A DNA stretch of 64,000 nucleotides, from NCBI GenBank assembly GCA_965240325.2, contig OZ251234.1:124001-188000 (forward strand), written 5' to 3'. This DNA comes from Rebecca billardiae RCC1528. Lineage: Eukaryota > Haptophyta. This document shows positions 1 to 9,831 of the stretch, in pieces (the first letter of the stretch is position 1; each line of letters begins with the position of its first letter). The notes under the pieces were generated by a model that had not been told where the DNA came from, searched no databases, and saw nothing but the letters and a program-made list of their open reading frames with translations. A program made the position numbers and the translations under genes.

Positions 1-296
1 CCGCGCCGAGAAGCGCCGCTGCGAGCGCTGCCCGTTGCGAGCGCATGAAAAAGCCTCGGGGAAGACGAGGCAGATCTACAGCCACGCCCCGTCCTCCTTC
101 GCCCTCCCGCTGTCCGCGCTTTGCAATTCGTCAAGTCCGGAGGATCATGTGCCTCCCGTCCGGGTATACAATCTGAAGTCTCGTCTGCTTGGGTCTTGCA
201 TTCGGAATTCGCCGGACACCGCAGCCGCTGCACTCCCGGACTTTGGCGAGCCCCGCATTGTAGCCACGCGGCCACTCGCTTCACCAGCTCGCAAGC

Positions 297-994
297 ATGG
301 CACGCGCGCGTGACGCGCTCGGCAGCGCGCGGGCGCGCGGCCACGCGTGGCCACGGCCGCGCGGGCGTCGGCTGCGGGTGATGCTGAACGTATGCGCGCG
401 CCACCGCACCCCGGCTGCGTCGACTGCCCCGCCGTCCGCGCCCAACAGGGTCGCGTGCGCAACAAGGTGGTCAAGCGCTCTGCGCGCCAGATCGTCGAGA
501 AGTACTACCAGCGGCTGACGATGGACTTCCAGACGAACAAGCGCATCTGCGAGGATGTGGCTATCATCCCGTCGAAGCGCCTGAAGAACAAAATCGCTGG
601 CTTCGCGACGGTGCGCCATGCGCCCATGCGCGTGCGATGGCGCTGGCTCGGCGGGGTGGGTAGGGTGCCCCACACGCAGCGCGCTCACGCATACCCGCCT
701 GCGCGTGCGTGGGCCATCGCCGCGCAGCACTTGATGAAGCGCATTCAGCGCGGGCCAGTGCGCGGCATCTCGCTCAAGCTGCAGGAGGAGGAGCGCGAGC
801 GCCGCCTCGACTTCATCCCGGACGTGTCGCAGGTGGACGTGGAGAACATCCCGGTCGATGCGGACACCAAGGCGATGCTGCGCTCGCTCGACCTGCACAA
901 CCTGCCTGGCTTGCAGGCGGAGGTCGCGCCCATCGGCGGCGGCGGCGGCGGGGGCGGTGGCAACCGCGGCCCGCCGCACGGCGGCCGGCGATAA
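297..994 (+). CDS. RPS17: 40S ribosomal protein eS17 (RPS17)
   Basis: Structural protein of the small cytosolic ribosomal subunit. Exons: 297-299 (ATG only), 449-610 and 728-994, giving 143 aa. Exon 2 encodes the conserved start [20 protein letters not shown] and the [10 protein letters not shown] block. Exon 3 encodes [15 protein letters not shown] and LQEEERERR, so the family match is unambiguous. Intron 2 is GT-AG (611-727). Joining the ATG at 297 directly to GRVR reproduces the usual MGRVR N-terminus but needs a GC donor at 300-301. The alternative is ATG 381 with a canonical GT donor at 390, which gives MLNGRVR. The last ~22 residues form an unusual run of nine Gly followed by [10 protein letters not shown], making the protein slightly longer than the ~135 aa usual for the family. 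Confidence 0.95.
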
Positions 995-1581
995 GCGGGC
1001 GTGGCGCGGTGGCACGTTCAGCTGGCCGGTGGCGCGCTGAGCCGACGGCTCGGAGCTGCGCCGGGGAGCGCTGCTGGGTGAACGTGGCGATGTCTGGCGC
1101 AGTGGCAGGCTGCGCGAGCCTACCTCTGCCGCCTCGCGCGGCAGCTGTCGACGATGGGCTGTTTGAAGCGGCCCTACTGCTCACGCGGTTCGGTGCTCCT
1201 GAATCGCGTGTGGCCGAATCACACGACGTGCTCGATGCACACAGACGGTCGTGAGACGTGACCGAATCACGTGTCAATGTCAGTCGATGCAGCGGTGGCC
1301 CGGTGGGCTAGACTCTGAGCTGTCGAGTCTCTGACTGTGCGGGCGCAGACTGTCTCTGCTAGTGAGACTACCACGGCCAGTGGCCGCAGGGGCGGTCACC
1401 GGCCGAGGGCTCCGGAGCCCGGGACGGTGCGGCTGAGGCCTTCGGAGTGCGCAGGCACGCAACAAGTGGTCATCACAGAGCTCGCTCTCAAGCACACGAG
1501 TTGGGGGGCCGGCCGCCACAGCGGCGCGCGAATTTTCGGTTTCGCCGGCTGCCCGGGCGTGGGTTCCGGCCGCGGTTCACG
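995..1581. other. Intergenic region between RPS17 and the next gene
   Basis: No supported gene. It should contain the RPS17 3' UTR and the promoter of the gene starting at 1582. I see no tRNA, repeat or conserved ORF. Confidence 0.5.
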
Positions 1582-3188
1582 ATGCCGGGCACGAGCAAGC
1601 CGCTGGCGCGGCTGCCGCCGCGGCGGGCGGACATGCGGCAGAAGCCCGTGAACGTCTTCGACTCGGGCCACATGTCCATCGACAACATCAAATCCGTGTA
1701 CATCACCGCCGCCATCAACGCGGAGAAGCGACAGATGCGCTCGATCCCTGGGCTGGTCCGCGCGCCGCCCGACACGGCGGGCGCCGCGGGCGTGGCACCC
1801 GCCAGGTTCGGCGGCACGCAGACGCCCGTTCTCGGGCGCGACGCTCCCGTCTGGTGGTACGGCGGGCCTCCGCTCAAGGCCTCGACGCGCGGCTTCACCG
1901 AGGAGTGGCAGCCGGAGATCCCGGCGCCGCGCGTGAAGGCGCCGATGAAGCTGCCCGCGGACGACGTTGTGGCCACGCCCCCGGAGGACACGGAGAAGCC
2001 GACGCGCTCCGCCGAGGGCTCGGAGGGCCGAAGGTTTCAGCGCCTCGGCGTCGTCCAGAAGGACATCCCGGACAAGGTGACGCGTATCTCGCACTCGCTC
2101 GACCGCGCGCCGACGCGCGCACCGGACGGGCTGGGGCACACGCTGCCGTCGCTGCAGGGCGCGATGGAGTACTTCCCGCGGAGGCCGGAGAAGGAGGAGT
2201 ACCTGCACGGGTACGAGCTGCAGAAGGCGCGGCGCGTGCGCCTGCGTGACGACCCGCCTGTCCCACCGCCCGTCGACCCGAGCAAGATGGCGGTCAAGGT
2301 GTCGCTCTTTGCTCCGGAGGACGCGGCCGTGCTCGGACCCGCCCCCTTTGACCCGTCGAGGCGGCGCGTGCCGCCGCCGCCGCACGGGCGCGTGCGGAAG
2401 CCCGGCGCGGTCAAGATCACGATCGCACCGCCGGGCGGGGTCGAGCCCAACCGCATGCCGGCCACGGGGCCCGCGGGCAAGGCGCGCGGCGCCCGCGACA
2501 ACGTGGGCGGCGGCGGGGACGGCGGTGTGGCCGAGGCGATGAGAGCGGACGCCCCCGCGCGTGCGCAGCGGGCGGAGGGGCGGGCAGCGGATGCGCGGCC
2601 CGCCGAGCGTGAGGCAGCGGCGCCACTCGCCGCCTCCGAAGGCGTGGGCGCCCAGACTCCGCCGCCGGACTCTTCCACAGGCGCGCGGCGCGGCGTGACG
2701 TTTGCCGCACCCGTGGACGGGGCGGGCGCGCAGCAGCAGGCCGCCAGCGCGGCCGCGTCCGCGGTGCTGCCAAGATCCAGGCCCATGGCGTTCGCGGGCG
2801 AGGTGCGTGCGTGCGCCGCGCGGGTCGCGCGACGCTGGGAGGTGGCCGCGCGCCGTTGCTCGGCGCGCGCGGCTGGTCTCACCGCTCGGTGCCGCCGGGC
2901 CGCCTCCCTGCCCGCGCCGCCCCGACTCCGCAGGACTCGAGGCAGACGTATCGCTTCGGCGAGGCGGCGACGCACGAGGAGATGGCCTTCGACCCGGTGT
3001 ACCCGGAGAAGCACGCGGCGAAGGACACGGAGGTCACGTACCGCTTCGGCGAGAGGGGCGAGGACGATCGGCGCCACCGCGACAACTTCGACTCGGTCTA
3101 CTCGAGCGCGCACGCGAAGAAGGACACGCGCTCGCAGATCCACTTTGGCGACTACGAGGGGCCGCTCGGACGCTCGGTGCTGTGGTGA
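1582..3188 (+). CDS. Unknown protein with C-terminal YRFGE/HFGD-type repeats
   Basis: Function not recognised. Exons 1582-2802 and 2934-3188 join in phase 0 through a GT-AG intron with donor GTGCGT, giving 491 aa. The chosen ATG opens MPGTSKPLARLPPRRADM. The N-terminal ~60 residues look folded, whereas the central part is Pro/Ala/Arg-rich and probably disordered. Exon 2 holds three spaced copies of a short aromatic motif: TYRFGE, TYRFGE and IHFGD. Each is followed about 10-20 residues later by an acidic FD-VY element (FDPVY, FDSVY). Short aromatic repeats of this style occur in axonemal and cytoskeletal proteins of flagellates, but that link is a guess. Homology search of exon 2 would decide. 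Confidence 0.7.
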
Positions 3189-4125
3189 CGAGCGCAGACG
3201 AGGCGCTGTCCACCGATCCTGCTTATTGGCTATTATTGCCGATCGATCGCTGCTGCCACACCAGGCGGTGGGCGATGGATGACTCGCCCGTTGCTGACAG
3301 TATACTGAACGTACCGCAACGGGGCCGGGACCCGAGGCGCGCCGGCGGCCGAGTTCAGCGGCGCGGCCTGGCGCGCCGTCGCAGACTGATGCTACGTACT
3401 ACGGCAGCTGATATATTACTTGATAGATAACTCAGATATTCATCAGATATAAGACTACGAGTGCTGCTGCATGAGCCGAGCCCGAGTCGCGAGACGACTG
3501 CCGTTCCGCGCGGCGCGAGTTTCCGCGACGCGTCGACGGTATATGCTATACGCTGCCAGGTGCCGCCAGGTAGTACTAGTAGTGGACCGTGGCGGCGCAG
3601 CAGCATGTGGGGAGGTTAGGCGGCGTGGCTGTGCCGCCTGATGCACGCTGGGCGCCCATGTACGTGGCGGCCTTCAACGCTGCGCCCGCTGAGGCCGGCG
3701 AGCGTCACGACCGCGCGACTAGTCCACGTGGTCAGCACGACGCGTCCGACTACTCGCGTGCCGCGACGCGCTATCGTCTACGCCCGCTTCATTGCCTCCG
3801 ACGACGCACGTCTTCTGCGGGCAACGGCGATCGCTCACCCATGCGGCGGCGAAGCCGCCATCCGCCACGCTTTGTCGTTGGACAGAGCGCGGAACACATT
3901 GATGATTCGTTTTGAAAGTACTGGAAGGCGTTTGTTCAGCTGGCGCAACGCCCCTGTATATCGACGACGACAGTAGCGGTCGTCCCAGGCGCCTGATATG
4001 GCGGCCGCCGGTTCGGACCGCCGGGGATCTTGCCGTCAAGTTTGGGCGCTTCCCACTGGCCACTCCCAGACCCAGTCAGACTGTCGATTGAGACTCAGAC
4101 CGTTGTTGAGTGTTGACCAGTGGCG
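3189..4125. other. Intergenic region, convergent 3' ends
   Basis: Lies between the 3' ends of the plus-strand gene ending at 3188 and the minus-strand HMG-like gene. Only short uninformative ORFs are present. Composition is more AT-rich around 3400-3470 and 3540-3580. Confidence 0.5.
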
Positions 4126-5127
4126 TTACGACAACACTGCGACCAAGTCGTTCGCGACGACATCGTCCCGCAACACAAAGCCGCACACAAATGCCAGCGC
4201 CTGACTGCAGTCGGGCGGGAGCGCGATGGGATCGAAGCCACCGCTTGCATACCGCCTCGTCGCTTGCACGCTCACGCCAGCGTGGCTCGCCCACGGCGAA
4301 CGCCGCGCAGCCTCGGTGCGGGCAGCCGGGTGCAGCGCATGCATGCGCGCGCATGATGACGCCGGCCCGGTCGGCCCGGCGCGACGCGCCGGCGCCGGCG
4401 CGGGATAGGCGGCCTCAAGAGCGCGAGCTGGCCTCCACGGCCGCACGTGCACGCACATCACCTGCGAGGCTGACGCCGCCTGCTCGCTGGCACTCGGCTG
4501 CGGCTGCAGGGTGATCGCGCCCTCGGCCTCGCGTGCAGCTGGCCGAGCATGCATGTGCACGCGTTGCGAGACTGATGCGGTCTGCTCGGCTTGACGCGGC
4601 TGCGGCTGGAAGGCTGTGCGATTGCGATGGGCTTGGGCCCGATCCTCGCGCTCGAGCGCCTCGTACCTGTGCCGCTCCTCGGCGCTGAGCATGTTGAACG
4701 CGCTCCAGGCGGCTGCGCGGTCTTTGATCAGATTGAACTTGCGAGGCTTCGGCGGCTTGAACGTCGCGCTGAAGCGTTCACGGACGAAGAACTCGAGGGC
4801 AGTCTTGGCTCTTGGGCTACGTGCCGCAGCCTTGTTCGCCGGCAAGGCCGGAGCCGTGGCCGCGACGCTCGTGCTGCGCGTAGCGCGACGCGCGCGTGCG
4901 GCTGGCTTGGGCGTACCTGAGCCGCTCGGGTTGGCGATGGGCGCCCTCGGTGTGAGGAGCACGTCTCGGCAAGCGCCATCGTGGTCGACTCGAGCGATCG
5001 CAGCGAAGCCGTCGGCGCTCGTGTTCACCGAGTTGCGCGCCGTCAGCATGCTGCCCCGAACTCGATCGCCGTCGTTGGCGTCGTCCGCTGCGGCCTGCGC
5101 GGGACCGGTCGTCCAGCGCTTGCTCAC
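4126..5127 (-). CDS. HMG-box-like protein
   Basis: Uninterrupted 333-aa reading frame. Residues ~105-172 resemble an HMG box: AKTALEFFVRERF at the start of helix 1, then AAAWSAFNMLSAEERHRYEA and a basic REDRAQAHRNR end, equivalent to the W-x-x-L-S-x-E-E-K-x-x-Y core. HMG boxes bend DNA in chromatin or transcription factors, so a nuclear role is inferred. The N-terminal ~100 residues are Ala/Arg/Ser-rich with basic patches. The C-terminal ~150 residues contain spaced Gln-Pro-Gln-Pro motifs (FQPQPRQAEQ, LQPQPSASEQ) and are low complexity. It is head-to-head with the deubiquitinase gene 177 bp away. The true stop or additional 3' exons are uncertain because the tail has no recognisable domain. 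Confidence 0.65.
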   Translation of the reverse strand: MSKRWTTGPAQAAADDANDGDRVRGSMLTARNSVNTSADGFAAIARVDHDGACRDVLLTPRAPIANPSGSGTPKPAARARRATRSTSVAATAPALPANKAAARSPRAKTALEFFVRERFSATFKPPKPRKFNLIKDRAAAWSAFNMLSAEERHRYEALEREDRAQAHRNRTAFQPQPRQAEQTASVSQRVHMHARPAAREAEGAITLQPQPSASEQAASASQVMCVHVRPWRPARALEAAYPAPAPARRAGPTGPASSCARMHALHPAARTEAARRSPWASHAGVSVQATRRYASGGFDPIALPPDCSQALAFVCGFVLRDDVVANDLVAVLS

Positions 5128-5304
5128 GAGCGAAGCGGCTTGGCGCGCGGTCCGGGTTTTGCACGCAGTGCTTTTTCAGCTTCCGGACCGACCCCCACCG
5201 GCTGGAGGATGGCCAGTACACCGAGCGATTGGAGGGCTTGAATTTGATCGTCAAGAGTTTGGGCGCGGCCGCCGCCCCTCGCGAGGGCGTCGGGAGCTTC
5301 GACG
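5128..5304. promoter_or_regulatory. Putative bidirectional promoter, HMG-like / USP
   Basis: 177 bp separate two divergent start codons, so both promoters must fit here or overlap the coding regions. No specific motif was identified; the call rests on gene arrangement only. Confidence 0.45.
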
Positions 5305-7077
5305 ATGGGTCGCGTCATCCGCACGGTCAACGTGACGAGCGCCGGCGAGCTGCAGGCACGGCTCGTGCGCGCGTGCGACGCGCAAGGGCGCACCTCCGAC
5401 GGCACGCGGCTGCGCCTCGCCGACCGCGACGGCACGCTCGTGATCCAAGTGTTCTCCGCGTCGGCGATCGCACCGGTGGCGTCCTGGCCGCTCGTCGATT
5501 GCTGCCGGGAGGACGTCTCCGGCGTGAACCGGGGCGATGCCATCCTCCACTTCGACCCGATCGACGAGCGCCACGCCATCACCATCCAGGGCGCCGCCGC
5601 GCAGGAGCTGCAGGCGCTGCTGGTGGGCGTGCACAGCCTCAAGCGGGGCGCGCACCCGCTGATGGGCGCTGGCGCGGTGCGCGCGCACGCGCCGGCGGGG
5701 ATGGGGCTCGGCCGTGTCCCCGCCGGCTGCGCGTCGCGCGAGCCCGCCGCCTCGCCACGCAACGAGAACGTGCAGCCGGCGCGAGCGCGGGCGCACGGGA
5801 CGCCGCCGCGCCGGCCGCAGCCGCGCGCGCCGTCATCGGCCGATCGTCACGACGCGACGCCGCCGCGCGCGTCCGCGGGGCGTGCCGCGCCGGCGCAGAC
5901 GCCGCCGACGAAGCGCCGCCAGGCGCTCTCGCCCAACTCGCCCCTCGCCAACTCGCCCGCCCCGCCCTCGCCGCCGCCGCCCGCTCGCACCTGCGGCAAG
6001 CGCCGCCTCTCGTCCGCGTGGGCGGCGGGCTCGGGCTCGCCCAGCGGCGCCTGCTGCCCGGACGCGTCGGGCTCGCCGCCGCCGCCGCGCGGTCGGAAGC
6101 AGTCGCGCGTGAAGAGCAAGCCCACCATGACCGACGACGACGGCGTCGGCTTCGCGCTCCCCGGCGCGCTCGGCGCGCTCGACACCTCGCCGGCGCGCGC
6201 GGGCGGCGTGTTTGCGGAGGGCGGCGAGTGCGCCGACGCGGCCGCGGAGCGCGCGCGCGCGGGCGAGCACGAGACCTTCGGCGGGCGCGGCTTCGGCGGG
6301 CGCGGCGGCGCGGCGCGGCGTGTCTGGTCGCCCTCGCCCGACGTCGACCCCGCGGCCGACCAGCCCGTCATCCCCCGTGGGCTCAACTCGCTCTTCGAGC
6401 GCGCGCGCGCCGCGCCGGCCGAGGCGGGGCCTGTGCGCTCGGCCGCTGCGGACGCGGAAGCGCTGTGGACGGACGCGCTCGGCGGAGAGCACGCGCAGGT
6501 GCGCGCGAGCGCGCGGCGCGCGCGCGTGGCGAGCGCACGCGCGTACAGCCCACGCGGCGCGTGTGCCCGCGCGCGCCATCCCCGTCCGTCGGTTCGCGGC
6601 GCGCGCGCGCGCAGCCGGCCGGCGCGCGCGAGGCAGCAGCGTGGGGCGCGCACACGCCACCGGCGCGCACCGGCCGCCACGCCCTGCTCGCCATCCACGA
6701 CGAGAACGTGGACGCGCCCGGCTCGTCCGCGCGGCGCGCCGGCGGCTTCCGCCGCCCGTTCGGCCGCAGGCTCGGCGGCCCCGCGGACGCGCAGCCGGGT
6801 GCGCAGCCCTGCCTGCCCGCCTCAGGGCCGCCGTTACCCGCTGCGGCGCTCGACGCGCGCCGGCGCGGCTTGCCGAATGAGGGGAACAGCTGCTACATCA
6901 ACGCCGTGCTGCAGGCGCTAGCGTCGGCGCGCACGCTGCGGGGCGTGCTCGCGAGCACGGTCGCGCAGCTCGAGCCGCTGTGCGCGAGCGCCGAGGCCGC
7001 CGCCGCCCCGCCCTCGTTCATGCAGCACGCGCACCAGCCAGCCAGCGCGGCGCGCGCGGGCGCGGACGCGGGCGGCA

Positions 7078-7116
<39 letters not shown>

Positions 7117-8495
7117 TGTTCGGCTCGGCGCAGCAGCGCACCCGGCGGCCGCTGCGCCTCGCGAAGGCGCTGCTTCAGCTGGTGCACCCCGCGCCGCTCG
7201 GCGCCGACGCCCCGCCGGGCTGCCCCGCGCCCGCCCTGCCCGCCCTCGACGGCGCGCCGTGCGCCGAGCAGAGCGGCGCGGCCGTGCAGCGCGCCTCTGT
7301 GCTGCTGGGCAACCTGAGGCGCGCGCTCGCCCACCGCTCCGGGTCCAAGCTGGGCGCGCTGTCGTCGCACGCGCAGGAGGACGCGCACGAGTGGCTGGTG
7401 CTGCTGCTCAGCGCGCTCGAGGACGACTTCCGCCCGGCGCTGCTCCGCGCGTACGAGCAGGCCCAGCTCGCGCACACGCCCGACCACCCCGCGCGCGCGG
7501 AGGGCGCGCGCGCCGCGCTCACGCCGCCGGCGCCGACGCCGACGCCGACGCCCCCGCCGCCGCCGGGCGCGGAGGGAGGCTCGGCGAGCGGCGGCGCGGC
7601 CGGCGCCGACGCGTCGGCGCCGGACGGCGCGCTCGCCGCGCACTGCCCGCTCCGCCGCGCGCTGGGCTCGCAGCTCCGCCGCTCCTTCCACTGCGCGCGC
7701 CCCGGCTGCCCTGGCAGCACGCACGCGCTCGAGTGGAGCTCGCATCTCTCGCTCGACCTGGGCGAGCGCACTGCGCACTGCGCGGAGGGCGGGGCGCTCG
7801 GCGACGGCGGCGGCGGCGCGCTGGGCACGCCGCCGGGGCCCGGCGCGCCGCCCGCCGCGCCGCCCGCCTCCACCCTCTCGCAGCTCCTCGAGCGCTACTT
7901 CGCCACCGGCCGCGTGGAGCGCACGTGCCCGCGCTGCGCGTGCTCGGAGGCAGCGGTGGAGCCGAGCCTGGACGTGCCGCCCGCGTGTCTGCTGCTGCAC
8001 CTCAAGCGCTTCCGCCCCAGCCTGCTCGATGGCGGCGTGGCGTGGCGCAAGTGCACGGCGCGCGTGGGCCTGCAGGAGACGCTCGACCTCACGCGCTACC
8101 TCACCGCCGCCGAGGGTGAGCGCCAGCTCCCGCCGAGCGTGGGCGCGCAGCTGCGCGCGGCACGCGCCGCCGACGTGTCGCCGAGCGCGCGCTACCGGCT
8201 GAGCGCGATCGTGCGGCACCACGGCCGCAGCCTCGAGGCGGGGCACTACACGGCGGAGTGCGCGTGCCCGCCGCACGCGCCGCAGCCCGGCGCCACCGCG
8301 CCCGACGCCGAGACGCTGCGCGCCGCGTGCCCGGGCCTGGACGCCCCCGACGCCGCCGCCGTGCGCGAGGCTCTGGACGCGTGCGCCACGCCCTGGCTGC
8401 ACTTTGACGACCTCAGCGTCACCCAACGGGACGCGCCGCCGCTCGAGCTCGCGGCGGCGGACGCGTACCTGCTGGTGTACGAGCGCCTGCCCTGA
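5305..8495 (+). CDS. Ubiquitin carboxyl-terminal hydrolase, USP family
   Basis: Cysteine protease that removes ubiquitin from proteins. Exons 5305-6498 and 6615-8495 join in phase 0 (donor GTGCGC, acceptor GCAG), giving 1024 aa. Exon 1 carries an N-terminal ~100-residue folded segment of unknown type, then a disordered Pro/Ala/Arg region. Exon 2 has the USP catalytic domain. The Cys box GLPNEGNSCYINAVLQAL puts the nucleophile near residue 491. Next come a QEDAHEWLVLLLSALE helix, a zinc-binding pair (FHCARPGC and CPRCACSE), the LLLHLKRF signature, and the His box SLEAGHYTAEC with catalytic His near 942. The domain is interrupted by a poly-Gly tract (~7078-7113) and a Pro/Ala-rich insert. USP36/USP42-like in layout, but no specific orthologue is claimed. 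Confidence 0.93.
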
Positions 8496-9831
8496 GCCCG
8501 ACGCCAAGCCGACGACGGCGCCGATCCGCTGCTGAGCGGTGGGCGCCGCGCGGCTGGTCACGGCTGCTGCACCGCCGGGCAATACTACTTAATAACGACG
8601 GCAACCGGCGCAGCGCAAGCACGGCGCCGCCTACTGGCCAGTACAGCAGTACTATATATACTGTATACTCATCATCAATATACGATACATGCGGAATTGC
8701 GCTGCGCTAGCTGCTTGTATATCGTCAGCGTAGCAGTCGTACCGCGTGACGATGATGGGGCCGTGGGCGTGAATGTGATGGGCGATACTTAGCATCGTCC
8801 GCCCGCGCGGATCACATCATGATTGTGATTGAGCGCCAGGCCGAGCTGACGCAATGAACTTGATGAACTTGAAGTATAGCAGTGATGATGATCAGCATGA
8901 TGATGACGGATCGCGCGCGGAGCCGGAGGCAGCGCTGAGCGCACGCAGCACTTTACATCAGGAGTATCAGCTGAGCGGCCGAGCGCCAGTGACTCTGACA
9001 GCTCACGGTCGGTCGCGGGGGGCTGCTTAGTGCTGATATGTCGGCCTCCTCATCCTGACGCATCGCATCTATCGCCGTATATCGCGGCGCAGCATGCATG
9101 TCCGACGGCCGCCCAGATATCCGAGAGCATGTGATCGGATATGATTATATATATGTATACAGCTTGGAAGACGCAGCTCGAGAGCCGCCAAGCCGCACGA
9201 GAGCGAGGCACGAGGCACCATCGTGCAGAGGCGGGCGCCCTGAAAGATGCAGGCCCAGAACAGCTGCAGCCATCAGGACAGTGGGCGCTTCCGAAACGAA
9301 GGGCGTCGTCCGCTGCGTGAGCGAGAGAGACACAGGGCAGCGTCGGTCGGCTCGGCGCCAGATGAAAGAATCCAGGCCACCAATTGGCTGTCCAGAGCCA
9401 CCATGCCAACCCGCTCAAAGCTCAGGAGCAGCACAACGAGTTAGCTAGTTCTGGGCCGTTGTGCGCGCGCACAGAGCAGGCTCGAAAGACCCTCGTGGCA
9501 CGAGAAGAGGGTGGCCAAGATGGCAGCCGGACTTGCGCTCGGCCGCCTGCCTCGGGCCGATTGGCAGGCAGGTGTTGATACCATACGGCGCATTGCGCTC
9601 CCACCGTCCTCTTAGACAATCAGTTATTGTGCCAATAACCCCACATATATATATTATCATATTATATCAGCATACGTGATACGACTGATTGACCGCCCCG
9701 GCCAATAATAGGCAATATGCTGACGATGTGATGTTAAATTGTGATATATACTATATATATGATGATGGCCCCACGCCCTGACGAATCTCATCGGCTCGTC
9801 GTGTCGTCGTTAGAAGCTCGTCAGCTGACAG
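8496..9831. other. Intergenic region, AT-rich, convergent 3' ends
   Basis: 1.3 kb between the 3' ends of two convergent genes. It contains TA-rich stretches (8640-8690, 9130-9165, 9640-9760) and no supported gene. Confidence 0.5.

Noticed and set aside
6918-8582. 554-codon minus-strand ORF opposite the USP catalytic exon
   Set aside because: Arg/Ala/Gly-rich mirror of a strongly supported exon. High GC leaves all frames open; no domain motifs.
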